From Bacteroidales bacterium (GTDB lineage: Bacteria; Bacteroidota; Bacteroidia; Bacteroidales; UBA932): a DNA stretch of 46,526 nucleotides. The stretch lies in contig SUYY01000017.1 of NCBI GenBank assembly GCA_015060205.1, forward strand, positions 1 through 46,526. The letters are read 5' to 3'. Made by a program: the position numbers and the translations under genes. Below are positions 25,232 to 33,779 of this stretch, one piece after another (within the stretch, counting starts at the first letter, position 1; each line of letters opens with the position of its first letter). The notes under the pieces were generated by a model. The model did not search any database. It worked only from the letters and a program-made list of their open reading frames with translations, and was not told the DNA's origin.

Positions 25232-27808
25232 TTAGAACTGTTGTCCGATTACGAAGTGGAACTGGCTCTTGCCGTTTACAGGATCATCGAATCCCCATCC
25301 CCAGTCAACTCCAAGCAGACCGATCATCGGAAGGAAGACCCTCACACCCACACCGGCCGAACGCTTGATCTGGAAAGGATTGAAGTTTCTGATATCCGAC
25401 CAGCAGTTACCTCCTTCAAGGAAGAGAAGAGCATAGATGGTGGACTGAGGCTGCAGGATGACAGGATAACGAAGTTCGACAGTGAACTTGTCATAGACAT
25501 TACCTGCATAATAATTTCCTGTAGATGACGACATCGCAGTAGGTGTCAGCGAGTAGTTCTCATATCCTCTGAGAGAGATGATTTCAGAACCGTAAGTGTC
25601 ATATCCCGACATACCGTCACCACCGACACGGAAGCCCTCGAAAGGAGAATATCCCCACTTTCTGTTGTAATATCCGAGATATCCGAACTGGGCACGGGCC
25701 ATCAGGACGAGGTCTCCTACAAGTTTTGTGTAGATGGCACCCTTGAACGACCATTTATGATACTCGATCCACTTGTAGTGGTCCTGAGAGGACTGATAAC
25801 TGTAGTCGATGTCCCTCCAGTCCTTCACGATGGCAGGTTTTCCGTTTTCATCCAGAAGACCATAATCCTTCTTTCTCAAAAGTGAGTACGGAGGTGTCAA
25901 CTGAAGCGAGAAACTGAAGTCGGAACCCTGACGCGGATATATCTGCTGGTCGGTCGAATTACGCGACAGGCTCAATGTGTAACTGAGGTTGTGCGATATA
26001 CCCGTATCGAACATGAACTGGTAAGCCCAATCCTGAAGTTTGTAGGTCTGCCAACTCAACTGATTGTAAAGGACGAAATAGTTGTCCGGCCACTTGAGTC
26101 GCTTTCCGATACCTGCAGCAAATCCGTACACCTCCATGAACTCGTCATTGTTCAGCACATTGAACGCAAGGTATGAGTTCGTCTGACGGGTATAGTAAAG
26201 CGAAAGATTCAGTGAGGTAGGCTTCTTTCCGAACAGCCAAGGCTCTGAGAAACTTGCCGAAAGGCTTGTGTAATATGTTCCGTTGGTCTGGAAACGTATC
26301 GAAAGGTTCTGGGCATCTCCCAGCGGAACCGGACGCCATGCGGTCTTGTCGAAGAAACGTCTTGTAGAGAAGTTGTTGAAACTTACTCCGACGGTAGCGA
26401 CGAATGTGTTTCCGCCCCAACCTCCGGAAAGTTCAAGTTGGCTGGAAGGCTTCTCAGTCACGTTGTAGACGATATCCACAGTGTTGTTCAACTGGTTAGG
26501 AATGATGGAGTATCCCTTTGCAGGGTCCATGATTGCCTCAGGATCGAACTGTCCCATTGACGCGATCTCTCGGATGGAGCGTTCAAAATCACTCTGGCTG
26601 AACAGATATCCCGGACGTGTGAAAACCTGACGACGCACTACCCTTTCATTGGTAAGGTCATTTCCGTTGATTACTATATTGTTGAGTGTGGCAGGTTTTC
26701 CTTCCACGATTCTCATCTCCACATCGACCGAGTCTCCTTCAACATTCAACTCCACAGGCTGGAGATTGAAGAACAGATAACCGTTGTCACGATAAAGTTT
26801 GGAAACATCATATTCATTCTGCTTTCCGCCTCCGAAGAGTCTCTTTTCCATTGTGACGACGTCGTAGACATCTCCCTTGTTTATCTTCAATATCTCATTG
26901 AGGGTCTCTGCCGTGTAGACCGAGTTACCGGTCCATGTCACATTCCTGAAATAATACTGCTTTCCCTCATCAATCTCAAAGTCGATCTGAAGACGGTCCG
27001 GCTCCACATAATACATTGTGTCCTTGACAATTCTTGCATCACGGTATCCCGCCTCGTTGAAGACGCTCAGCATGGCGCGCTTGTCATTGTCATACTCACT
27101 CTCCTGGAATTTCTTGGAACTGAACAGGTTTCTGAACCTGTTGTCCCTGGTCTTCTTCATGGCCTTGACCAGTTTTCCTTCCTTCACGTGGTCCGCTCCG
27201 TTGAATGTTATGGTCTTGATCTTTACCTTGTTGCCTCTGTCCACCGCGAACTGCACCCTGATGGCGCTGCGGATGACCGTGTCCTTCTTGGTGTTGACCT
27301 TCACCTCTACATTCTGGAATCCCTTTTCCTTGTAATACCTCTTGATGATATCGGAAGAAGTCTTTGCTACATATTCAGAGAATTCGCCTCCACGGCGCAG
27401 GTTCAGTCTCTCCTGAAGTTCCTTCTGCTCACCGCTCTTGACTCCGCTGAATGTCCAGCGCGACACACGGGGGCGTTCGATGATCCTGATCTTGAAGAAA
27501 GCGGTATCCCGAGACGGAGCAATGGAATCCACCACTACCGAGATATCCTCAAAATATCTCTGATGCCAGAGTCTGTCCACAATCGAAGACAACTCTTCAC
27601 TTGGGACAGTCACCTCCATACCTTCCTGAAGACGTGCAAGTTGGAGAATCTGCTCAGGTGAGAAGTAATTGTTTCCTTCCACCTTCACGCCGCCTACGAT
27701 ATATTTTCGGGGATTATTGTAATCTACCGTCACACCGCTGCCGACATTCTGCGCCAGAGATGTCAGCGGCAAGAGCAGCGCCAGGTAGATCAGTCTACGT
27801 ATCTTCAT
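25232..27808 (-). CDS. bamA: Outer-membrane protein assembly factor BamA
   Basis: The 858-residue protein is the core of the machinery that inserts beta-barrels into the outer membrane. A signal peptide (LIYLALLLPLTSLAQ) is followed by five POTRA-type repeats over about 30-430 (for example GGVKVEGNNYFSPEQIL and NNIVINGNDLTNERVVRRQVF). The C-terminal barrel contains GGDGMSGYDTYGSEIISLRGYE. The last residues FHFVIGQQF give the terminal aromatic needed for barrel assembly. It follows uppS by 37 bases and precedes ompH. Its lipoprotein partner BamD is encoded at 35837-36706. Confidence 0.96.
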   Translation of the reverse strand: MKIRRLIYLALLLPLTSLAQNVGSGVTVDYNNPRKYIVGGVKVEGNNYFSPEQILQLARLQEGMEVTVPSEELSSIVDRLWHQRYFEDISVVVDSIAPSRDTAFFKIRIIERPRVSRWTFSGVKSGEQKELQERLNLRRGGEFSEYVAKTSSDIIKRYYKEKGFQNVEVKVNTKKDTVIRSAIRVQFAVDRGNKVKIKTITFNGADHVKEGKLVKAMKKTRDNRFRNLFSSKKFQESEYDNDKRAMLSVFNEAGYRDARIVKDTMYYVEPDRLQIDFEIDEGKQYYFRNVTWTGNSVYTAETLNEILKINKGDVYDVVTMEKRLFGGGKQNEYDVSKLYRDNGYLFFNLQPVELNVEGDSVDVEMRIVEGKPATLNNIVINGNDLTNERVVRRQVFTRPGYLFSQSDFERSIREIASMGQFDPEAIMDPAKGYSIIPNQLNNTVDIVYNVTEKPSSQLELSGGWGGNTFVATVGVSFNNFSTRRFFDKTAWRPVPLGDAQNLSIRFQTNGTYYTSLSASFSEPWLFGKKPTSLNLSLYYTRQTNSYLAFNVLNNDEFMEVYGFAAGIGKRLKWPDNYFVLYNQLSWQTYKLQDWAYQFMFDTGISHNLSYTLSLSRNSTDQQIYPRQGSDFSFSLQLTPPYSLLRKKDYGLLDENGKPAIVKDWRDIDYSYQSSQDHYKWIEYHKWSFKGAIYTKLVGDLVLMARAQFGYLGYYNRKWGYSPFEGFRVGGDGMSGYDTYGSEIISLRGYENYSLTPTAMSSSTGNYYAGNVYDKFTVELRYPVILQPQSTIYALLFLEGGNCWSDIRNFNPFQIKRSAGVGVRVFLPMIGLLGVDWGWGFDDPVNGKSQFHFVIGQQF

Positions 27809-27845
27809 TTCTTCCTTCTTAATTCAAAACTGCAAATATACGCAA

Positions 27846-28586
27846 TTATTTGACTTTTCCATAACGTCTGTCTCGTTTAGCATACTCTTCCAACGCTGAA
27901 TTGAATTCATCCTTCCTGAAATCAGGCCATAGCGTGTCGACAAAGAGGAGTTCTGAATATGCCCCCTGCCAGAGCAGATAATTGCTCAACCTGCTTTCTC
28001 CTGATGTCCTGATTATAAGGTCCGGATCGGGAATACCCGCAGTGGAAAGGTATGAATCAAAACCCTCGAGCGGCATGGAAAGTATGCTCTCCGCCGAATC
28101 ACCGGAAGCAAGAGCCTCCGAGACCATCTTCTTTGCAGCCTGAAGAATATCCCATTTTCCACTGTAACTGAGGAATACGATAAGAGTCAATCCGCTGTTG
28201 GAAGCAGTCCTCTCCATACATGAATCTATGACAGAATTAAGTTCAGCATCGAGTCTGTCCCGATTACCTATCACCATGAACCTCACGCCGTTACTGTCAA
28301 GTCTGTCCATTTCGGCAGCCATTGCCTTCACCATAAGTCCCATCAGCGAAGCAACCTCTTCCTGAGGCCGGTTCCAGTTCTCTTCAGAAAAAGCATAGAC
28401 GGAGAGGTATTTCACACCGGCCAGAGCAGCCGCCTCAACACATGCACGGACACTCTCGACCCCTTCGATGTGCCCGTAAAATCTATCCATTCCTCTCTCC
28501 TTTGCCCAACGTCCGTTCCCGTCCATTATCAAAGAGACATGCATAGGTATATTGTTCATAGGTACAGCAGTTAAATTATCTGACAT
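27846..28586 (-). CDS. uppS: Isoprenyl transferase (undecaprenyl diphosphate synthase)
   Basis: This 246-residue cytosolic cis-prenyltransferase adds isopentenyl diphosphate to farnesyl diphosphate to make the C55 lipid carrier of peptidoglycan and surface glycans. The signature SLIMDGNGRWAKERG (about 19-33) contains the catalytic Asp. AFSEENWNRP and the C-terminal IIRTSGESRLSNYLLWQ and ELLFVDTLWPDF complete the family motifs. The start overlaps the end of nadK by 11 bases, so translation is coupled. Length and motifs are normal. Confidence 0.96.
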   Translation of the reverse strand: MSDNLTAVPMNNIPMHVSLIMDGNGRWAKERGMDRFYGHIEGVESVRACVEAAALAGVKYLSVYAFSEENWNRPQEEVASLMGLMVKAMAAEMDRLDSNGVRFMVIGNRDRLDAELNSVIDSCMERTASNSGLTLIVFLSYSGKWDILQAAKKMVSEALASGDSAESILSMPLEGFDSYLSTAGIPDPDLIIRTSGESRLSNYLLWQGAYSELLFVDTLWPDFRKDEFNSALEEYAKRDRRYGKVK

Positions 28587-29397
28587 TCCTCACATCTTCC
28601 CCCCAATACAACTTATCCATCAAAGCCTGGATGAAGTTTGACTTGTCCAGCCGGACGCGCTTAAGCGAAAAATGTGCCATTTTGATGTTTATCTTTGTCG
28701 ATTCGGAAACATCGCATGTCCTGTTGTCGGCGGAAAATTCGAAATGACCGTCTCTGGATTGTGTCGTAATGGATATTTCAGAGGTATCCGGCACCACAAG
28801 CGGACGCACGTTCAGATTATGAGGCGCAATCGGAGAAATTATCAGGACCCTTGATTCAGGAAGGACGATCGGTCCGCCGACGCTCAGAGAATACGCGGTC
28901 GAACCTGAACTCGTGGATATGACCAGACCGTCACCCCAGTAGGTCGGAAGCCTTATACCGTCCACGCAGACATCCACCCCCAGCATTGCGGCACCACTTC
29001 TACGGACGGTCATCTCATTGAGGGCACACTTCATCACATCATCGACGAGAGTGTCTCCTGAAATGATTTCCGCCTCAAGCACAGCACGGGTCTCGACACT
29101 GTACTCTCGGGAAAGTATCGCCGAAACCACTTCTTCCGGACGTCCCTCGGAGAGAAATCCCATCCGCCCCATATTCACACCCGCCACGGGCACCGAATTG
29201 GCCATGGCGATGATGGCAGCAGACAGAAATGTACCATCACCTCCTACACTCAACAGCATTTCGGTCCCTTCCTGAAGGGCAGAACCCGGAGTTACCGTAT
29301 ACACGGAACACCCTCCGGTCTCAAGTTCCGAGACAAGACGGAGGAGACGCTCGTCGGTACACAGATGGTCCGGACCGATATATATGGCTATTTTCAT
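28576..29397 (-). CDS. nadK: NAD kinase
   Basis: This 273-residue cytosolic enzyme phosphorylates NAD to NADP. The GGDGTFL motif is in SVGGDGTFLSAA (about 70-80). It is followed by NMGRMGFLSEG, the NE motif in LNEMTVRRSG and the substrate loop STSSGSTAYSLSVGGP. It heads the leftward nadK-uppS-bamA-ompH operon and is divergent from pdxJ. A -7 element is present at 29425-29432. Confidence 0.96.
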   Translation of the reverse strand: MKIAIYIGPDHLCTDERLLRLVSELETGGCSVYTVTPGSALQEGTEMLLSVGGDGTFLSAAIIAMANSVPVAGVNMGRMGFLSEGRPEEVVSAILSREYSVETRAVLEAEIISGDTLVDDVMKCALNEMTVRRSGAAMLGVDVCVDGIRLPTYWGDGLVISTSSGSTAYSLSVGGPIVLPESRVLIISPIAPHNLNVRPLVVPDTSEISITTQSRDGHFEFSADNRTCDVSESTKINIKMAHFSLKRVRLDKSNFIQALMDKLYWGEDVRNVR

Positions 29398-29424
29398 ATT
29401 CGCAATGTTTTAAAGACGAACCGT

Positions 29425-29432
29425 CAAAAATA
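29425..29432 (-). promoter_or_regulatory. -7 element of the nadK operon
   Basis: TATTTTTG on the minus strand fits TAnnTTTG and lies 28 bases before the nadK ATG. No matching -33 TTTG was found. An identical TATTTTTG faces the other way at 29467-29474 for pdxJ. Confidence 0.4.
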
Positions 29433-29466
29433 CTATATTATTCTTTAATTTTGAAGTTTATTGTAT

Positions 29467-29474
29467 TATTTTTG
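29467..29474 (+). promoter_or_regulatory. -7 element of pdxJ
   Basis: TATTTTTG fits TAnnTTTG, 21 bases before the pdxJ ATG. No -33 TTTG lies at the right distance, the region being A/T-rich. Confidence 0.4.
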
Positions 29475-29495
29475 TCGGATTAATAATAAAAGGAC

Positions 29496-30215
29496 ATGAC
29501 AAGACTAAGTGTCAACATCAACAAGATAGCGACGATACGCAACGCCAGAGGCGGCAACATGCCTGACCTTCTTAAAGCCGCTGCGGACTGCGAACGATTC
29601 GGAGCAGAAGGAATAACGGTCCACCCGAGACCGGACGAGAGGCATATCAGATATGAAGATGTAAGGATGCTCAAGCCATTGGTGACCACGGAATTCAACA
29701 TAGAAGGCAATCCTATTCCATCATTCGTGGAACTGGTGCTTGCAAACAAGCCTCATCAGGTCACACTGGTACCTGACGCCCACAATGCCATCACATCCAA
29801 TGCAGGTTGGGACACTCTGACACACAGGCATTTCCTGTCGGAGATGTGCGCCGAATTCAAAAGGAACGGCATCAGGACATCCATTTTTGTGGATCCCGAC
29901 CCGAAGATGGTTAAAGGGGCATACCTTTGCGGCTGCGACAGGGTCGAACTGTACACCGAGTCATATGCCAGGATGTTTCCTGCCGACCCTGCTTCGGCCA
30001 TAGCACCGTTCATCAGGGCGGCGGAAGCGGCCAGAGACTGCGGTCTCGGGCTTAATGCCGGCCATGACCTCAACCTTGAGAACCTTGAATACTATATCAG
30101 GAACATTCCTTGGACCGACGAAGTTTCCATAGGTCATGCCATCATATGCGACGCCCTGTACATGGGACTTGAGAGAACTATACAGGCATACCTTTCAAAA
30201 GTTCATATTTTTTAA
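29496..30215 (+). CDS. pdxJ: Pyridoxine 5'-phosphate synthase
   Basis: This 239-residue TIM-barrel enzyme joins 1-deoxyxylulose 5-phosphate and aminoacetone phosphate to form pyridoxine phosphate, the last ring-building step of vitamin B6 synthesis. Visible motifs are LSVNINKIATIRNARGG, GITVHPRPDERHIRYEDV, NIEGNP, TLVPD and the phosphate-binding GLGLNAGHDLNLENL and EVSIGHAIICDAL. Length matches the family. It is divergent from nadK and is followed 59 bases on by the second OmpH-like gene, which has its own -7 box. Confidence 0.96.
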   Translation: MTRLSVNINKIATIRNARGGNMPDLLKAAADCERFGAEGITVHPRPDERHIRYEDVRMLKPLVTTEFNIEGNPIPSFVELVLANKPHQVTLVPDAHNAITSNAGWDTLTHRHFLSEMCAEFKRNGIRTSIFVDPDPKMVKGAYLCGCDRVELYTESYARMFPADPASAIAPFIRAAEAARDCGLGLNAGHDLNLENLEYYIRNIPWTDEVSIGHAIICDALYMGLERTIQAYLSKVHIF

Positions 30216-30223
30216 TATCTTTG
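30216..30223 (+). promoter_or_regulatory. -7 element of the second ompH-like gene
   Basis: TATCTTTG begins right after the pdxJ stop. A near -33 match, TTTC, lies 19 bases upstream (30193-30196) inside pdxJ. Transcription would start about 45 bases before the ATG at 30275. Confidence 0.5.
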
Positions 30224-30274
30224 TAAAATCTTTGCTGTAAAGCGAAAAAACAACAACAAATAAATAACACACAA

Positions 30275-30895
30275 ATGAAAAACGTATCACTGATCATCAG
30301 TATTGTTGCACTTGCTGCTGCAACTGTTTTTGGAGTATTGTATCTGACTGACGGAGAAAAAAAGGCAGACGCAAATGCAGAAGAAGTTTCAAATGAGGTA
30401 TCTGCAAGCAAGGGAGATATCGTCTACATCGACCTTGACAGAATACTTATGGAATATGACATGGCAAATGACCTCAGGTCTGTTGTCGAGACAAAGGCTC
30501 AGAACATCGAGGCTGAAGTGACCAGAAGAGGAAAGAAACTTGAGAACGACGTAAAGGCTTTTCAGGAGAAGGTTAACAAAGGACTGATGACAAGGTCAGT
30601 TGCAGAGGTACAGCAGCAGAAACTCATGAAGCAGGAGCAGGAGTTCAACAACTATGCTGCACAGAAGCAGGCTGAAATTCAGGAGGAGCAGGTTGTGATG
30701 ATGAACCAGTTGGGCGATGCCATCAAGACTTTCCTCGACAACTACAATGCGGAGAAGCAGTACGCGATGATCCTCTCAAACAGCGGCGGAGCACCTGTAA
30801 TCACTGCAGACGCAGCACTTGACATCACTGATGACGTTCTCGCAGGTCTCAACGATGAGTACATCAAGACCAAGAACGAAAAAAGCAAGGAATAA
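30275..30895 (+). CDS. OmpH/Skp-like coiled-coil protein, second copy
   Basis: This is a protein of 206 residues. The N-terminal hydrophobic segment IISIVALAAATVFGVLYL lacks an obvious cleavage site and may stay as a membrane anchor. After a short acidic linker, DIVYIDLDRILMEYDMANDL matches the OmpH start. A Gln/Glu/Lys-rich coiled coil covers about 70-155. The tail NAEKQYAMILSNSGGAPVI is typical of the family. It differs from the bamA-linked copy in its anchor and its charged C-terminus. It is followed three bases later by a glycosyltransferase, so the three rightward genes here probably form one transcript. Confidence 0.85.
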   Translation: MKNVSLIISIVALAAATVFGVLYLTDGEKKADANAEEVSNEVSASKGDIVYIDLDRILMEYDMANDLRSVVETKAQNIEAEVTRRGKKLENDVKAFQEKVNKGLMTRSVAEVQQQKLMKQEQEFNNYAAQKQAEIQEEQVVMMNQLGDAIKTFLDNYNAEKQYAMILSNSGGAPVITADAALDITDDVLAGLNDEYIKTKNEKSKE

Positions 30896-30898
30896 GAA

Positions 30899-32020
30899 TT
30901 GAAGATAGCAATACTGTCCTGTTTTTATCCCTATCGAGGGGGAATATCTCAGTTTAACGCATGTCTTTATGGTGAACTGAGCAGAAATCACGATGTCAGA
31001 GCGTTCAATTTCACACGCCAATATCCAGAATTCCTCTTCCCGGGAAAGACTCAGTTTGTTACAGAAGACGACGAGGCCGTATCCATAGAGAGCACTCCTC
31101 TATTGGATACGGCCAATCCGTTTACATACGGAAAGACTTACCGTGCAATCCGGGACTGGAATCCCGATGTGCTCATTGTCAGATACTGGATGTCATATTT
31201 CGGTCCGTCATTGGGCTACATAACCCGAAGGATGAAGAAACACTGCAAGGTCATATCCATCCTTGACAATGTCGTGCCTCATGAGCCACGGTTCTTCGAC
31301 ACTCCCCTCACAAGATATTTCCTGAAAGGAAGCACCGGGTGCGTAACCCTCTGCGAGGCGGTTTCCGAAGACCTGCTCAAGATAGACCCGCAGGCAAGAT
31401 ACACGGTAATCCAGCACCCTCTTTATTCCCACTTCGGGGCAAAGAAGGACAGGGCTGAAGCGGAAAGGAAACTAGGACTGAAGCCGGGGAAGAAGAACAT
31501 TCTCTTCTTCGGACTCATCCGTAAGTACAAAGGTCTTGACATACTTCTTGAAGCCTTCGGCGCACTGCCGGATGATTATCAACTGATAATAGCAGGAGAA
31601 CCATACGGATCCTTCGAGCCTTACCAGCAGATAATAGACAGGATCCAAGGCAAGGAGAGGATAGTCAAGGAACTTAAATATATAAAGGACTCGGAAGTGA
31701 CCGACTACTTCTCTGCGGCAGACCTGGCTGTCCTACCGTACAGAAGCGCAACACAAAGCGGAATCAGTTCGGTTTCATATCACTTTGAGGTTCCCATGAT
31801 AGTGACGGACGTTGGCGGGCTGAAGGAGACGATCGGAGACAGAGGTACAGGACTTGTAGCCAAGAACGGAACTCCTGAAGAGATAAGAATTGAAATCGAG
31901 AGATATTTCTCAGACCCTCAGATTGCAGAAGACTGCATCGGAAACATCCGTAAGGAAAAGGAGAGACTCTCCTGGAAAGGTTTTGCAGAATCGCTTGTCG
32001 GATTTATCGGACAACTTTAA
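30899..32020 (+). CDS. Family 4 glycosyltransferase (GT-B fold), TTG start
   Basis: The predicted 373-residue cytosolic enzyme uses a nucleotide-sugar to extend an unidentified cell-surface glycan. The N-terminal half begins KIAILSCFYPYRGGISQFN, the acceptor-side loop of GT4 enzymes. The donor-binding half has ILFFGLIRKYKGLDILLEAF (about 200-220) and AADLAVLPYRSATQSGISSVSYHFEVPMIV, with the family's E-like nucleotide-contact region replaced by this Ser/Gly-rich stretch. The only start that keeps KIAIL is the TTG at 30899, three bases after the ompH-like stop. No ATG lies close, so re-initiation after the preceding stop is likely. Acceptor and sugar cannot be told from sequence. Confidence 0.85.
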   Translation: MKIAILSCFYPYRGGISQFNACLYGELSRNHDVRAFNFTRQYPEFLFPGKTQFVTEDDEAVSIESTPLLDTANPFTYGKTYRAIRDWNPDVLIVRYWMSYFGPSLGYITRRMKKHCKVISILDNVVPHEPRFFDTPLTRYFLKGSTGCVTLCEAVSEDLLKIDPQARYTVIQHPLYSHFGAKKDRAEAERKLGLKPGKKNILFFGLIRKYKGLDILLEAFGALPDDYQLIIAGEPYGSFEPYQQIIDRIQGKERIVKELKYIKDSEVTDYFSAADLAVLPYRSATQSGISSVSYHFEVPMIVTDVGGLKETIGDRGTGLVAKNGTPEEIRIEIERYFSDPQIAEDCIGNIRKEKERLSWKGFAESLVGFIGQL

Positions 32021-32030
32021 ATATATAGAA

Positions 32031-33779
32031 ATGAACAGAATTGTCAGACATATATTCGTGACGGCACTTGCCATGACTTTGTCATCGGCGGCCGTGTTCG
32101 CACAGGAGTACGTCAGCACACCGGTCGAGATATCCAAGGAGAGGGTGAAGATTGACGGAAAGATCTGCTATTCGCATATAGTTCTGGAGAAACAGACCCT
32201 GTACTCCATAAGCAAGGCGTATGGTGTGAGTCTGGAGGACATATACCGTTTCAACCCCACAGTAAAGGAAAGCGGTCTGAAGAAGAACTCCATAATAATC
32301 ATACCTTCACCTGAAGCATTGAAGGAAGAACCGGAATCAGGAACTCCGAAGAACACCAGAACTGCAGAGAAGGCAGAAACAAAGAAGGAACAGAAAAGTG
32401 TGACAGAGAAGGATGCTGAAAAGAAGCAGGAAATGGTTCAGCAGGAAAAAGAGAAGAAGCCGGTGAAGGAAAAGGCTCAGAGAATACATATTGCCAAATG
32501 GTACGAAGACCTTGACGTGATATCGGAGCAATACGGTGTGTCAGTGGAGGAGATAATGACTGCCAACAATCTCAAGGGAAGAAAACTGACCAAAAGACAG
32601 AAACTCATAATCCCGTTCCCTGGAGAGACCGAAGCATCCGCACCAGAAGAGTCTGATATGAATACAGTGGCGGAAGCGGTACAAGAAGAAAGCCAGATTC
32701 CTGTCGTCGAGACAGACACCCTGGAGATTCCGCTGCCAAAGACAAAGGTCGACGTGACCCTCATGCTGCCACTTACAACAGCAGACGGCAAGTCCAGCCG
32801 CAACAACATGGATTTCTACTGTGGAGCACTTCTTGCCGTTTATGACCTTGCGGAAAGCGGAACAGACTGCAACCTCAATGTATATGACATACACCGGGGA
32901 GAATCGCAGACAAGCGTAGAAAGTCTGAAAAACAGCGATGTCATCATAGGTCCTGTATCATCCGCTGACCTGACACAACTCTTCAACACCATTGGAGAGC
33001 AGACACTTGTCGTGTCACCACTTGACCCGAGAGCAGAAAAACTCACGGTGAGTCACAGTTCGATGGTACAGATTCCGACACCGCAGAGCGCACAGTACAA
33101 AGACCTCGTAAAATGGGTTGAAGACGATTTTTCCGCAGGAGACCGTGTGGTGATGATCACTGAAAAAGGTGCGAGACAAAGCACTGTGACAACAGTCATG
33201 AAGGAGGCACTTGATTCATCTTCCCTCATATATAAGACATTCTCCTACAGTATCCTTGAGGGCAGAGATGTAACCAGGCCCCTCACGGAACTCATGGGAA
33301 CTGAAGGTAAAAACAGGATTCTTGTAGCATCGGAAAGCGAAGCATTTGTCAACGACGTGATCAGAAATCTCAACCTATTGGTATACAACAATATAGACAT
33401 AACAATCTATGCTCCTTCGAAGATAAGGGGATTCGAGACTATAGAGGTGGAGAACCTGCACAACACATCGATGCACGTGAGCCTTGCCTATTATATAGAT
33501 TATGACAACCCGAAGGTGAAGAACTTCCTGCTCAAGTACAGGGCACTGTTCAACACTGAACCTAATCAGTTTGCATTCCAGGGATATGATGTGGCAGACT
33601 ATTTCATAAGACTCTGCTCAAAATATGGAGCAGACTGGAGAAATCATATTGAAAGTCAGGACAAGGACATGCTCCAGAGTTCGTTCAGAATACGCAAAGA
33701 GCGCATCGGCGGATATCTGAACACCGGAGTCAGACGCATAGTCTATGAAAACGGATATTCCGTAAAGACGATAAGATGA
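32031..33779 (+). CDS. LysM protein fused to a periplasmic-binding-like domain
   Basis: This is a protein of 582 residues from the ATG at 32031. The frame is open further upstream inside the glycosyltransferase gene, but MNRIVRHIFVTALAMTLSS begins a proper signal peptide ending VFAQ. Two LysM domains, at about 50-93 (QTLYSISKAYGVSLEDIYRFNP) and 152-196 (VISEQYGVSVEEIMTANN), should bind peptidoglycan. They are separated by a highly charged Lys/Glu linker (about 96-150). From 240 to about 560 lies a type-1 periplasmic-binding fold (VTLMLPLTT, DVIIGPVSSADL, NQFAFQGYDVADYF). The arrangement suggests a wall-tethered sensor or scaffold. It is last in the rightward ompH-like/GT4 cluster and ends next to recN without a gap. 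Confidence 0.85.
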   Translation: MNRIVRHIFVTALAMTLSSAAVFAQEYVSTPVEISKERVKIDGKICYSHIVLEKQTLYSISKAYGVSLEDIYRFNPTVKESGLKKNSIIIIPSPEALKEEPESGTPKNTRTAEKAETKKEQKSVTEKDAEKKQEMVQQEKEKKPVKEKAQRIHIAKWYEDLDVISEQYGVSVEEIMTANNLKGRKLTKRQKLIIPFPGETEASAPEESDMNTVAEAVQEESQIPVVETDTLEIPLPKTKVDVTLMLPLTTADGKSSRNNMDFYCGALLAVYDLAESGTDCNLNVYDIHRGESQTSVESLKNSDVIIGPVSSADLTQLFNTIGEQTLVVSPLDPRAEKLTVSHSSMVQIPTPQSAQYKDLVKWVEDDFSAGDRVVMITEKGARQSTVTTVMKEALDSSSLIYKTFSYSILEGRDVTRPLTELMGTEGKNRILVASESEAFVNDVIRNLNLLVYNNIDITIYAPSKIRGFETIEVENLHNTSMHVSLAYYIDYDNPKVKNFLLKYRALFNTEPNQFAFQGYDVADYFIRLCSKYGADWRNHIESQDKDMLQSSFRIRKERIGGYLNTGVRRIVYENGYSVKTIR

